A DNA stretch of 64,000 nt, from the NCBI RefSeq assembly GCF_018614655.1, contig NZ_JAGGOG010000001.1:1-64000 (forward strand). Direction: 5' to 3'. The translations under genes and the position numbers were made by a program. The notes beneath the pieces were generated by a model. That model did not search any database. It saw nothing but the letters and a program-made list of their open reading frames with translations, and had not been told where the DNA came from. The first letter of the stretch is position 1. Every line of letters starts with the position of its first letter. Origin of the DNA: Pseudomonas fluorescens. GTDB taxonomy: Bacteria; Pseudomonadota; Gammaproteobacteria; Pseudomonadales; Pseudomonadaceae. Of the stretch, positions 18,875 through 27,432 are shown piece by piece.

Positions 18875-19651
18875 TTAACCCGCGAGCTTGCGCTCCGAGT
18901 CCTGGCTGAAATCACGACTGGCCTGCACCAGCATCCGCGTGTAGTCGTGCGCTGCAAGGTCCTGGCTCAGGCCCCGGCTGTCGAGCAGCTCGACAATCCT
19001 GCCCTGCTGCATCACCGCGACGCGGTCGCACAAGTGCGTCACGACCCCTAGATCATGAGTCACCATCAGGTAGGTCAGCTTCTCCTGCTGACGCAGGTCG
19101 GTAAGCAGATTGAGAATCTCCGCCTGGACCGAAACATCCAGGGCCGAGGTCGGCTCATCCAGCAACAGCACCCGTGGCTGAAGAATCAGTGCCCGTGCGA
19201 TGGCCACCCGCTGACGCTGGCCGCCGGACAATTGGTGCGGGTAGCGGAAACGGAAACTGTCGTTCAGGCCAACCTTGAGCAGGATCTCGTTGATCCGGTC
19301 GTCCTTGTCCCCTACCCCGTGAATAATCAGCGGCTCACGCAGGGCGGTATCGATGGTATGCCGCGGGTGCAGGGAGCCGTAAGGGTCCTGGAAGACCATC
19401 TGCACCTGGCGAAAATGCTCCTTGGGAATCTTGTGCTGCAGCGGCACGCCAGCAATGCTTAGCTCGCCCTGCCAGTGCAGGTATTGCCCGGCCAGGCAGC
19501 GCAGCACGGTGGTTTTGCCCGAGCCGGACTCCCCCACCAGGCCAAAGGATTCGCCGTCGGCGACACTGAGGCTGACATCGTGCAGCACCTGGTTAAGGGC
19601 AAGGCCGGTGCCGAAACTCAGGTTCAGCGCGTGGGCTTGGATCATGGGCAT
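18875..19651 (-). CDS. Dipeptide/oligopeptide-type ABC transporter ATP-binding protein (DppF/DdpF-like)
   Basis: Cytoplasmic ATPase of 258 residues. It has Walker A GESGSGKTT, MVFQDPYGSLHPRHTI after the Q-loop, signature LSGGQRQRVAIARAL, Walker B VLLLDEPTSALDVSVQAE and the H-loop VTHDLGVV. A TTG two codons upstream is in frame, but the ATG at 19651 has the better spacing from GAGG. It pairs with the DppD-like ATPase upstream; the two form the heterodimeric motor for the two permeases. The C-terminal zinc-finger-like segment of some DppF proteins is not evident. Confidence 0.88.
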   Translation of the reverse strand: MPMIQAHALNLSFGTGLALNQVLHDVSLSVADGESFGLVGESGSGKTTVLRCLAGQYLHWQGELSIAGVPLQHKIPKEHFRQVQMVFQDPYGSLHPRHTIDTALREPLIIHGVGDKDDRINEILLKVGLNDSFRFRYPHQLSGGQRQRVAIARALILQPRVLLLDEPTSALDVSVQAEILNLLTDLRQQEKLTYLMVTHDLGVVTHLCDRVAVMQQGRIVELLDSRGLSQDLAAHDYTRMLVQASRDFSQDSERKLAG

Positions 19652-19662
19652 GGTCAAGTTCC

Positions 19663-20502
19663 TCAGTGAGTCAGCCAGAGCGGATCGCGCTTGAGCACCG
19701 GCAGGTGCACACGGCGGTTATCCATGCTCGGTAACGCAGCCAGCAGGCCACGGGTATAGGGATGTTCGGCGTATTGCAGGTCGCAGGCGGCCAGGGATTC
19801 CACTACCCGTCCGGCGTACATCACCAGCACGCGATCGCAATAGTTGCGCACCAGGTTGAGGTCGTGGCTGACAAAGATCAGCCCCATCTGTTGTTGTTCC
19901 ACCAACTCTTCCAGTACGCCGAGCACCTGCTGGCGCACCGAGACGTCAAGGGCCGAAGTGGGCTCGTCGGCAATGATGACTTCCGGGCGCGTGATGACCA
20001 TCATCGCGATCATGATGCGCTGCCCCATGCCACCGGAGACTTCATGGGGATACAGGTTGTAGACCCGTTTCGGGTCGCGGATATGCACCTGCTCCAACAT
20101 CTGCAGGACCCGCTCACGGGCATCGCTGCGGCTGGCCTTGTGGTGGGCCAGGTAGGCTTCGGCTATCTGGTCGCCTACCTTGACCACCGGGTTCAGCGAA
20201 TACTTGGGGTCTTGCATGATCATCGAGATTCGCCGGCCACGAATCTTCTGCATGGCCTTTTCGCTGGCCGAGAGCAGATCGATCTCGCCAAATGTCATGG
20301 CCTTTGCGCTGATCCTGGCACTGGCCGGGTGCAGCTTGAGCAGGCTGCGCCCGACGGTGGATTTGCCCGAGCCGGACTCGCCGACAATGGCCAGCTTTTC
20401 CTGACCCAGGGCGAACGACACATTACGCACGGCGTGAGTTTCTTTTCCACCGTTGACGAAGCGCACATTGAGCCCTTCAACGTTCAATTTGATGGCGGAC
20501 AT
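19663..20502 (-). CDS. Dipeptide/oligopeptide-type ABC transporter ATP-binding protein (DppD/DdpD-like)
   Basis: ATPase of 279 residues with Walker A GESGSGKSTVG, Q-loop region MIMQDPKYSLNPVVKVGDQ, signature SGGMGQRIMIAMM, Walker B VIIADEPTSALDVSVRQQ and H-loop VSHDLNLV. The C-terminal YAEHPYTRGLLAALPSMDNRR is the DppD/OppD-type tail seen in peptide- and nickel-type importers. The ribosome binding site is GGAGG. It lies 11 bases upstream of the DppF-like gene and 14 bases after the permease stop, within one operon. Confidence 0.88.
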   Translation of the reverse strand: MSAIKLNVEGLNVRFVNGGKETHAVRNVSFALGQEKLAIVGESGSGKSTVGRSLLKLHPASARISAKAMTFGEIDLLSASEKAMQKIRGRRISMIMQDPKYSLNPVVKVGDQIAEAYLAHHKASRSDARERVLQMLEQVHIRDPKRVYNLYPHEVSGGMGQRIMIAMMVITRPEVIIADEPTSALDVSVRQQVLGVLEELVEQQQMGLIFVSHDLNLVRNYCDRVLVMYAGRVVESLAACDLQYAEHPYTRGLLAALPSMDNRRVHLPVLKRDPLWLTH

Positions 20503-20516
20503 CAGGTGTACCTCCG

Positions 20517-21434
20517 TTATTCGCTACGCGGATCAAGAATGTCCCGCAGGCCGTCGCCCAACAGGTTGAATGCCAGGCTGACCAACATGATCGCCGCACC
20601 AGGCACGGCGACCAGCCACCAGCACTCGAGCATGTAGCGCCGTCCCGTGGAAATCATCGCGCCCCACTCCGGTAACGGCGCCTGTGCACCCAACCCGAGG
20701 AAGCCCAGGGCCGCGGCGGTCAGGATGATTCCGGCCATGTTCATCGTCAGGCGAATGATCACCGATGACAGGCACATCGGCACGATATGGCGCAGGATAA
20801 TCCGCGCCGGTGTTGCCCCTTGCAGCTCCACCGCCACCACAAAATCCGCGTTGCGCAGCGACAGGGTTTCTGCCCGCGCCAGCCGGGCAATGGGGGGCCA
20901 GGAGGTCAAGGCAATCGCCACCACGGCATGCTCCAGGCCGGGGCCCAGGGCTGCGATAAACGCCAGGGCCAGTACGAGACTCGGGAAAGAAATAAAGATG
21001 TCAGTCAAGCGCATAAACACGGTATCGACGGCGCCGCCGAAGTAGCCCGACACGGTGCCGATAAACAACCCGATGGGCCCGACAATCACAGTCACCAGGG
21101 CGATGATGTACAGGGTGATCCTGGAGCCGTAGACCAGGCGACTGAAGATGTCGCGGCCATATTCATCGGTCCCGAACCAATGCGCCGCACCCGGCGCCTG
21201 CAAGGCATTGGCGAGGTTCTGCACGACAGGATCATGGGTGGCGATCCACGGGGCGAACGCCGCCACGACGATCAACAGCAGCGCCACCAGTAGGCCGGCC
21301 AAAGTCATGGGGTTACGCAACAGGTGACGCAAAACCCGCGCGCCGCTTTTGCAAAAGGCATCGAAGCTCGAGCCGGGCGTACGATCCACCCGCTGCTTCA
21401 CCGTGGAATCAATGGAAGACAGATTGGCATTCAT
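20517..21434 (-). CDS. Dipeptide-type ABC transporter permease (DppC/DdpC-like)
   Basis: Inner-membrane permease of 305 residues. The N-terminal OppC-type domain is followed by HDPVVQNLANALQAPGAAHWFGTDEYGRDIFSRLVYGSR, the hallmark of this family, then a channel domain with the EAA-like loop VVAVELQGATPARIILRHIVPM and LGAQAPLPEWGAMISTGRRYM near the end. It lies between one of the two binding-protein genes and the ATPase genes. The start ATG at 21434 is preferred over an upstream TTG. Confidence 0.88.
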   Translation of the reverse strand: MNANLSSIDSTVKQRVDRTPGSSFDAFCKSGARVLRHLLRNPMTLAGLLVALLLIVVAAFAPWIATHDPVVQNLANALQAPGAAHWFGTDEYGRDIFSRLVYGSRITLYIIALVTVIVGPIGLFIGTVSGYFGGAVDTVFMRLTDIFISFPSLVLALAFIAALGPGLEHAVVAIALTSWPPIARLARAETLSLRNADFVVAVELQGATPARIILRHIVPMCLSSVIIRLTMNMAGIILTAAALGFLGLGAQAPLPEWGAMISTGRRYMLECWWLVAVPGAAIMLVSLAFNLLGDGLRDILDPRSE

Positions 21435-21484
21435 CAGCAAGTTCTCTGTGTGAAATCAGAATGGCCAGGCATACCCGGCCTGAC

Positions 21485-23095
21485 TCAGCGCTGCTTGTAG
21501 ACACCCAGGTAACGGGTGGCCTCGGCGTCATCGCCGGTAAACCCCTTGACGTCAGCAGCGCTGACCACGGTGTCGGTCATCTGCGAAATCATCATGATCG
21601 GGCCGACTTGCTGGTCGTAGAGCGTCTGCGCCTGGTGGTACAGGCTCAGGCGCCGGGCGGCGTCGCGCTCCACGCCTGCCTGATCAATCAGGTTGTTGAG
21701 TGGCGGGCTGAAGAATGACGCGCGCCAACCCTGGAAATTCGGCAAGCCTGCGTCATCACTGTTGTTGGGGTTATAGGCAAAGGTGCGCAGGCTGAAGTAC
21801 GGATGCGGGTAACGCTCGGCGCCACGGGCGACGATCATCTCGAAATTGCGCGCACGCATCGCGCCGTATACCTGGTTGCCGGTGCCCGTGACGATGCTGG
21901 CCTTGATCCCGCCTTCGGCCAGGGTCGATTGCAGGCGTGCGGCGATGTCGATAAAGGGTGGCTCGGACAAGGTGCGGATGGTGGTACTGAACCCCTCGGG
22001 GTAGCCGGCTTCAGCCAGCAATTGCTTGGCCTTGGCCACGTCCATGTGATAGCCGGGGTCCGGCAGGCGCGCCTCCAGGCTCAGTTGCATCGGCCGCTGG
22101 TTGAGCGTGCCGTAGTACGGCATCACCTGTGCATCCAGGCCCTTGTAGTCAATCAGGTTGCGCACCGCTTCACGCACCTTGGGCTTGGCGAACTGCGGCT
22201 GTTTCATGCTCATGGCCACGTAGTACAGGGTGCCTCGTGGCAGAGACTGCACCTGGAGTTTATCCGAGCCGTCAATGGCTCGGATGTCCGGCGCCGCCAT
22301 GCCGTAAACCAGGTCCAGGTCACCGCGCTCCAGCATCAGGCGCAGGGACTGCGACTCGGTCATGTGCCGCACCACCACGCGCTTGAGCTTGGCTGCCCCA
22401 CCCCAGTAACCGTCGAAACGGGTCAGCAACAGCGAATCATTGGCACTCCATCGGGTCAACACGAAAGGCCCGCTGCCCGCTTCATTGGTTACCAGCCAGG
22501 CGGCGCCCAGGTCATCGTTTTTTTCATGCGCCAAAGCGGTCTTGCGGTCTACCACCACGGCGCTTGGCGAAATGGCCAGGGAGTCCACCAACAACAACGG
22601 GTCCATTACTTGAGGCAGATCGATGACCAGGGTATGGGCGTCGCTGGCACGAATCAGCGACTGGATATTCTCAACGCTGTAACCGTAGGCCTTCCAGGTG
22701 GTGGCCAGGCCAAAGTTGAGTTTCATCACGCGGTACAGCGACCAGGCCACATCCTCGGCAGTCAGTGGGTTGCCGGAGTGGAACTTCACGTCCTGGCGCA
22801 AATGGAAGGTTACCTGCTTACCGTCCTCGCTGATCTCCCAGCGTTCGGCCAATTGCGGCAAGTGCTTTTCCGGGTTGCCGTGGTCACGCTTGATCAGCGT
22901 GTCGTAGAGGTTGGCGTTGACGCCCGAGGCGTCGAGACCGGGCGCATTGGCCGGGTCGATGGAGAACAGGTTGACCAGGCTCATACCCACGATCAGTTGA
23001 TCGGCCGGCGTCTTGGCGTTGGCCAGCGTCATCGGACCAAGGGCCAGGGCGGCCGCTAACAAACCCATACGCAGTTTGGAAAATTCAGTCTTCAC
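21485..23095 (-). CDS. Family 5 ABC transporter substrate-binding protein, copy 1
   Basis: Periplasmic binding protein of 536 residues, normal for the OppA/DppA family. The GTG start leads a signal peptide ending near LANA. The mature protein begins KTPADQLIVGMSLVNLFSIDPANAPG; other landmarks are ERWEISEDGKQVTFHLRQDVKFHSGNPLTAEDVAWSLYRV and LAEAGYPEGFSTTIRT. A paralogue with the same length and near-identical blocks is encoded at 24239-25849, with the DppB-like permease between them. Family 5 proteins usually bind peptides, but some bind oligosaccharides. Given a polygalacturonase and a uronate porin in the same unit, an oligogalacturonide ligand is an attractive but unproven option. Confidence 0.88.
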   Translation of the reverse strand: MKTEFSKLRMGLLAAALALGPMTLANAKTPADQLIVGMSLVNLFSIDPANAPGLDASGVNANLYDTLIKRDHGNPEKHLPQLAERWEISEDGKQVTFHLRQDVKFHSGNPLTAEDVAWSLYRVMKLNFGLATTWKAYGYSVENIQSLIRASDAHTLVIDLPQVMDPLLLVDSLAISPSAVVVDRKTALAHEKNDDLGAAWLVTNEAGSGPFVLTRWSANDSLLLTRFDGYWGGAAKLKRVVVRHMTESQSLRLMLERGDLDLVYGMAAPDIRAIDGSDKLQVQSLPRGTLYYVAMSMKQPQFAKPKVREAVRNLIDYKGLDAQVMPYYGTLNQRPMQLSLEARLPDPGYHMDVAKAKQLLAEAGYPEGFSTTIRTLSEPPFIDIAARLQSTLAEGGIKASIVTGTGNQVYGAMRARNFEMIVARGAERYPHPYFSLRTFAYNPNNSDDAGLPNFQGWRASFFSPPLNNLIDQAGVERDAARRLSLYHQAQTLYDQQVGPIMMISQMTDTVVSAADVKGFTGDDAEATRYLGVYKQR

Positions 23096-23145
23096 TCAAG
23101 GATCCCTCTTCTTATAGTTTTATCGGTACCGCCACGGCACAAGGC

Positions 23146-24183
23146 TTAACGGGTGCGTGGGTCGAACACTTTGTAGAGCGCGTCGCTGATCAGGTTGAGC
23201 GCAACGAAAATCAGGCCGATCACCAACACGCACCCCATTACGGCGTTCATGTCGCCGAGCATCAGGCTACTGGTCAGATACTGGCCAAATCCGGGCCAGG
23301 CGAACACCGTCTCGATGAGTACCGCACCTTCGAGCAGAGAACCGTAGGCCAGGGCCACCACGGTCAGCAGTTGCACAAGAATGTTGCGAAAAGCATGGCC
23401 CCACACCACCTGGCGGCGGGACAAGCCCTTGACGCGGGCGGTGATGATGTACTCCTGGGACAGCTGCTCCAGCATGAAGCTGCGGGTCATGCGGCTGATA
23501 TACGCCACCGAGTTCAGCCCCAGGATCAGCGCCGGCAGCACGATATGGCGCAAGGCGCTGGCAAAGGCATCCCAGTCCCGTGCCAACGCCGAGTCAACCA
23601 GCAACAGACCGGTCACGTCGGGCACCATGCCGTCGTAGGCCAGGTCAATGCGCCCGGCACCACCGGCCCAGCCCAGCCAGGCATAGAACACCAGCAAGCC
23701 CATCATGCCCAGCCAGAAAATCGGCGTTGAGTAGCCAAACAAGGTAATGACCCGGGCCACGTGATCACCCAGGCGGCCTTGATTGCTGGCGGCACACACA
23801 CCCAGCGGCAGGCCGATGACGATGCCGAACAGGATCGCCAGGGTGGCCAGTTCTATCGTCGCGGGAAACACTCGGCGAATGTCATCAAGCACTGGATGAC
23901 CGGTCAGCAGTGCGTTGCCAAAATTGCCATGCAGCAGGTCGTTGAGATAGAGGCCGAATTGAGTCCAGATCGGCTTGTCCAGGCCCATGGCCCTGTACAC
24001 CTGGTCGTAGGTGGAACTGTCGGCATCCGGCCCGACCACGGCCAGCACAGGATCCAGCGGCATGACCCGGCCAATAATGAAGGTCAATGCCAGCAGGCCG
24101 AGCAAGGTCACCAGGACCGTACCGGCACGTCGAGCGGTATTGGAAGCACGAGCCCCCAATACAGAGGCAGTCAAAACAAACAT
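23146..24183 (-). CDS. Dipeptide-type ABC transporter permease (DppB/DdpB-like)
   Basis: Inner-membrane permease of 345 residues with six predicted helices. Landmarks are LLALTFIIGRVMPLDPVLAVVG near the N-terminus, the LGLDKPIW-type segment YRAMGLDKPIWTQFGLYLNDLLHGNFG, and the C-terminal pore block ITARVKGLSRRQVVWGHAFRN followed by VLIETVFAWPGFGQYLTSSLMLGDM. The ribosome binding site CAGGAG is well placed. It sits between the two binding-protein genes, an order that suggests the second binding protein arose by local duplication. Confidence 0.88.
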   Translation of the reverse strand: MFVLTASVLGARASNTARRAGTVLVTLLGLLALTFIIGRVMPLDPVLAVVGPDADSSTYDQVYRAMGLDKPIWTQFGLYLNDLLHGNFGNALLTGHPVLDDIRRVFPATIELATLAILFGIVIGLPLGVCAASNQGRLGDHVARVITLFGYSTPIFWLGMMGLLVFYAWLGWAGGAGRIDLAYDGMVPDVTGLLLVDSALARDWDAFASALRHIVLPALILGLNSVAYISRMTRSFMLEQLSQEYIITARVKGLSRRQVVWGHAFRNILVQLLTVVALAYGSLLEGAVLIETVFAWPGFGQYLTSSLMLGDMNAVMGCVLVIGLIFVALNLISDALYKVFDPRTR

Positions 24184-24238
24184 GGTGAGCTCCTGATCAG
24201 TCGGTCACGAGGACGCGAGGCTTTACCCCGCGCCGCTT

Positions 24239-25849
24239 TCAGCGCTTCTTGTAAACGTCTTTGTAGCGAGTGGTGGCCGCCGTATGTCCCTGGAAATCAG
24301 TCACGTCGCTGTAGACCAGCACCGTGTCGGTCATCTGCGACACCGGCAGGATCGCGCCCACTTGCTCATCGAGTTGCTGCTGAATCTGGCGATACTGAGC
24401 CACTTGCTTGCCCGCATCAGGCTCGACCTCGGCACTTTCGATCAACTGATTCAGCTCCGGGCTGTAGAACGAGGTACGCCAGCCCTGAAAGTTGCTCAAC
24501 TTGGCTTCGTCGCGGTTGTCCGGGTTGTATACCAGCGTGCGCAGGCTGGAGTGGGGATGGCGCTCCGCCCCACCGCCGCCGCGACCGACAATGATGTCGA
24601 AGCTGCGCTCACGCATGGCGCCGTATATCTGGTTGCCGGTGCCGGTGATGATGCTGGCCTCGATCCCGGCCTGGGCCAGGGTCGACTGCAGGTTGGACGC
24701 AATATTGATGAACGGCGGCTCGGCTAGGACACGAATGGTGGTTTTAAAACCGTTGGGGTAGCCGGCTTCGGCCAAGAGTTTTTTGGCCTCCTCGACGTTC
24801 AGGCGATAGCCCGGGTCCGGCAGGCGCGCCGCCAGGCCCAGAGGCAGAGGGCGCTGGTTGATCAGGCCGTAGTGCGGCATCACCGTCTGGTTGATGCCCT
24901 GGTAATCGATCAGCGAACGCACCGCTTTACGCACCCGAACATCCGCGAACATTGGCTGCTTCACGCTCAGAGCGACGTAATACAAGGTGCCGCGCTGCAA
25001 GGTCTGGGTGCGTACCTTGGCGTTGCCTTGCAGGGCCTGGATGTCGGGCGCAGACATGCCTTTGGCAATGTCCAGGTCCCCGCGCTCGATCATCAGCCGC
25101 AACGACTGAGACTCGGTCATGTTGCGCATAACGATACGCTTGAGCTTGGCCGGACCACCCCAGTAACCGTCGAAGCGGGTCATCAGGATCACGTCGTTGG
25201 CACGCCAGTCGTTGAGCACAAAAGCGCCGCTGCCGGCGGCGTGAGTCACCAGCCAGGCGGCGCCCATATCGTTGTTCTTCTGATGTTCGAGCACGGTTTT
25301 ACGGTCGAGGATAAATGCGCTGGGCGAAGTCGCCAAGGTATTGAGCACCAGCAGCGGGTCAGTCGGCCGTGGCAGCTCGATGACAAACGTGTTGGGGTCA
25401 GTGGCACGCATGTAGCGCTCGACATTTTCAGCACTGAACCCATAAGCCTTCCATGTGGAGGCCAGCGCCAGGTTCAGTTTGAGCACCCGATGCAGCGACC
25501 AGGCAACGTCTTCAGCGCTCAACAGGTTGCCGGACTGGAATTTCACATCAGTGCGCAGATTGAAGGTCAGGGTCTTGCGGTCATCACTGACCTGCCAACG
25601 TTCGGCCAGAGCGGGTACCAGTTGGTCCGGCTTGGCCACGTCCTGCACCAGCAACATGTCGTAGAGGTTGGCATTGATCTCCGACACATCCAGCCCGGTG
25701 GCCGCCGCGGGATCCAAAGACAACAGATTGATCATGCTCATGCCGACAATCAACTGATCGGCCGGAGTCTTGGCATGCGCAACAGACACTGCACCAACCA
25801 CCAGGGTCGCCGCCAGCACCCGCGCCCACAGCGAAGGAAGAATGCTCAT
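24239..25849 (-). CDS. Family 5 ABC transporter substrate-binding protein, copy 2
   Basis: Periplasmic binding protein of 536 residues, paralogous to the one at 21485-23095. They share KTPADQLIVGMS, WSLHRVLKLNLALASTWKAYGFS against WSLYRVMKLNFGLATTWKAYGYS, MTRFDGYWGGPAKLKR, and TGTGNQ-IYGAMR. The signal peptide ends at VAHA. A unique GRGGGGAERHPHSS loop differs from GRGAERYPHPY in copy 1, in a region that shapes the ligand pocket, so the two may bind different oligomers. It is the second gene of the operon, separated from the enolase-type gene by 72 bases containing a perfect hairpin. Confidence 0.88.
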   Translation of the reverse strand: MSILPSLWARVLAATLVVGAVSVAHAKTPADQLIVGMSMINLLSLDPAAATGLDVSEINANLYDMLLVQDVAKPDQLVPALAERWQVSDDRKTLTFNLRTDVKFQSGNLLSAEDVAWSLHRVLKLNLALASTWKAYGFSAENVERYMRATDPNTFVIELPRPTDPLLVLNTLATSPSAFILDRKTVLEHQKNNDMGAAWLVTHAAGSGAFVLNDWRANDVILMTRFDGYWGGPAKLKRIVMRNMTESQSLRLMIERGDLDIAKGMSAPDIQALQGNAKVRTQTLQRGTLYYVALSVKQPMFADVRVRKAVRSLIDYQGINQTVMPHYGLINQRPLPLGLAARLPDPGYRLNVEEAKKLLAEAGYPNGFKTTIRVLAEPPFINIASNLQSTLAQAGIEASIITGTGNQIYGAMRERSFDIIVGRGGGGAERHPHSSLRTLVYNPDNRDEAKLSNFQGWRTSFYSPELNQLIESAEVEPDAGKQVAQYRQIQQQLDEQVGAILPVSQMTDTVLVYSDVTDFQGHTAATTRYKDVYKKR

Positions 25850-25888
25850 AGTAAAAACGCCTTTCTTATATTTATAGGGCTCTTGGGC

Positions 25889-25908
25889 TTCCCGACGAGC
25901 GTCGGGAA
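25889..25908. promoter_or_regulatory. Intercistronic hairpin between the enolase-type and binding-protein genes
   Basis: TTCCCGAC (25889-25896) and GTCGGGAA (25901-25908) form a perfect 8-bp stem with a GAGC tetraloop. Reading on the reverse strand there is no T-run immediately after the stem, so a stabilising or attenuating RNA structure is more likely than full termination. Confidence 0.5.
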
Positions 25909-25921
25909 CCCTGTGTTCATA

Positions 25922-27076
25922 TCAAAAGCGGTTGAGTGTGTTGGCCTCGACAAACTCGAAATCGATGTCCTCGCCCAAGCCCGGCAGGTCAGACAGATGA
26001 ACAAACCCATCACTGTCCATCGGATCCACCAGGCGCTTGAGGTAAGCCGGAACTTCGTCGTAGTCCAGGTACGGGTGCAGCAATCCACGCTCGTACCAGG
26101 TGCAGTTTTTGATCGCACCGACCACGGCCAGATTGGCCGCGCCGTTGCCATGGATTTCGCAATCCATACCGAAGGATTCAGCCATATGCGCCACCTTCAG
26201 GCAGGGTGCAATACCGCCGACGCCGGCCACACCGGCACGCAAGATGTCACAGACATCATTCTTCACCCAGCTGGCACGGCTCAAGTGTTTGCCGGCCAGG
26301 GTTTCCGGCCCCAGCACCGGGATGTCCAACTGGCCCGCCAGCCATGCATAGGACTCAGCCGAGTCTTCCATCATGGGCTCTTCGAACCAGGCGAAATCGA
26401 GCTTTTGCAACTCGCGACCGATAAACAAGGCGTCCGTGCGGCTGTACCAGTGATAGCCGTCAAGCATCAGCGCGATGTCCGGACCGACCGCCTCGCGCAC
26501 CGCGGCACAGGCTTTAACGTCAATGCGCGGGCTCGGCGCGAATGACACGGGCGGCATCCAGGTGTGCAACTTGATCGCCTTGTAGCCGCGCTTGACCAGG
26601 GTTTCGGCAAAGCGCCCGTAGTCTTCGGGTGTTGCCAGGCCACCCGGCAATTCATCACCGCACATGGTTGAACCGTAAGCCGGCACCTTGTCGCGAAAAC
26701 CGCCGATCAGTTTGTGCACCGGCACGCCCAGCTTGCGCCCGGCCCAATCCCACAATGCCTGCTCCACCAGGGCCAGGGCGCGGTCAGTCAACTGACTGGC
26801 GCTGCCACGCTGCCAGTGCACCAAGTCGTGCCAGATCTTTTCCCGATCAAAAGCGTTCTGCCCCACCAGCACCTTGCGCACAAAACCATCGAGCACATAA
26901 GGACGGATCAATTCCGGCGCCCCAAAGGCATAACCCTCGCCGCCCTCCTCGGTCTGAATGCGCAACAGGGCCATCTTGGCCGGGGCGACTTCGCCGGGAT
27001 GGGCGTGGCCGGCACTGTCTACTGCGCGGCGAGTCGGGTAGGAAAATACCTGGACATTGACTGCGGTAATTCTCAT
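25922..27076 (-). CDS. Enolase-superfamily (mandelate racemase type) acid-sugar enzyme
   Basis: A 384-residue cytoplasmic enzyme with the mandelate racemase capping domain and barrel. Metal ligands are readable: Asp in MLDGYHWYS, Glu in FAWFEEPM and Glu in VLGPETLAG; a barrel-end His is in CEIHGNGA. The second-strand catalytic motif, Lys-x-Lys in most of this subgroup, reads KLH here (GYKAIKLHTWMPP). The start MRITAVNVQVFSY is chosen because an upstream Met lacks similarity. In oxidative galacturonate pathways an enolase-superfamily cycloisomerase (Gci) opens the galactarolactone made by uronate dehydrogenase, which is encoded 1.1 kb away. That role, or an acid-sugar dehydratase, is likely but not proven. 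It is the first gene of the long reverse operon, with an operator candidate 63 bases upstream. Confidence 0.78.
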   Translation of the reverse strand: MRITAVNVQVFSYPTRRAVDSAGHAHPGEVAPAKMALLRIQTEEGGEGYAFGAPELIRPYVLDGFVRKVLVGQNAFDREKIWHDLVHWQRGSASQLTDRALALVEQALWDWAGRKLGVPVHKLIGGFRDKVPAYGSTMCGDELPGGLATPEDYGRFAETLVKRGYKAIKLHTWMPPVSFAPSPRIDVKACAAVREAVGPDIALMLDGYHWYSRTDALFIGRELQKLDFAWFEEPMMEDSAESYAWLAGQLDIPVLGPETLAGKHLSRASWVKNDVCDILRAGVAGVGGIAPCLKVAHMAESFGMDCEIHGNGAANLAVVGAIKNCTWYERGLLHPYLDYDEVPAYLKRLVDPMDSDGFVHLSDLPGLGEDIDFEFVEANTLNRF

Positions 27077-27138
27077 GGACGTCTTTAGCCTTCTTATTGA
27101 TTTGTGACAGGAGCGTCGTCTGCTGAGATCGATCATAT

Positions 27139-27151
27139 GTCATCGTACAAC
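27139..27151. promoter_or_regulatory. Candidate GntR/FCD operator, site 1
   Basis: GTCATCGTACAAC, whose reverse complement GTTGTACGATGAC matches the consensus GTYRTACGAYRAC derived here from four sites. It lies 63 bases upstream of the enolase-type start, the head of the reverse operon ending with the polygalacturonase. Flanking ATGT and ACAT bases extend the symmetry. Confidence 0.6.
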
Positions 27152-27328
27152 ATTTGAAAAGACACCTAAAACTCCTCGCAAATCCTCAACACGCCCGTAC
27201 AAACCCCCTAAAAACCTCACTCAAAGAGACAATTCCAAATAACTTGATTTACCAAATACCCCCTATTCACTGGATGTAATTGTAACTAAGTATTTCAAAA
27301 TGACTGATAACACGTAGACCACGATCAA

Positions 27329-27341
27329 GTCATACGATAAC
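27329..27341. promoter_or_regulatory. Candidate GntR/FCD operator, site 2
   Basis: GTCATACGATAAC matches the consensus GTYRTACGAYRAC and overlaps a second symmetry, CATACG-ATAA-CGTATG (27331-27346). It is 92 bases upstream of the porin start. Together with site 1 it brackets the 356-bp divergent promoter region 27077-27432, which otherwise holds A+T-rich promoter-like sequence and no gene. Confidence 0.6.
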
Positions 27342-27432
27342 GTATGTCGGCGCGCAAAATGTAACAAGGTCGTAACAACTCGCGGTCGATAGACCGGCGG
27401 AAACCCCAACAAAAACAATAAAAGAAGACCGT

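Noticed and set aside
21803-26545. Long forward open frames across the two binding-protein genes and the enolase-type gene
   Set aside because: Both neighbouring genes on the reverse strand show full family motifs; the forward frames have skewed, His/Gln/Val-rich composition and no start signals.
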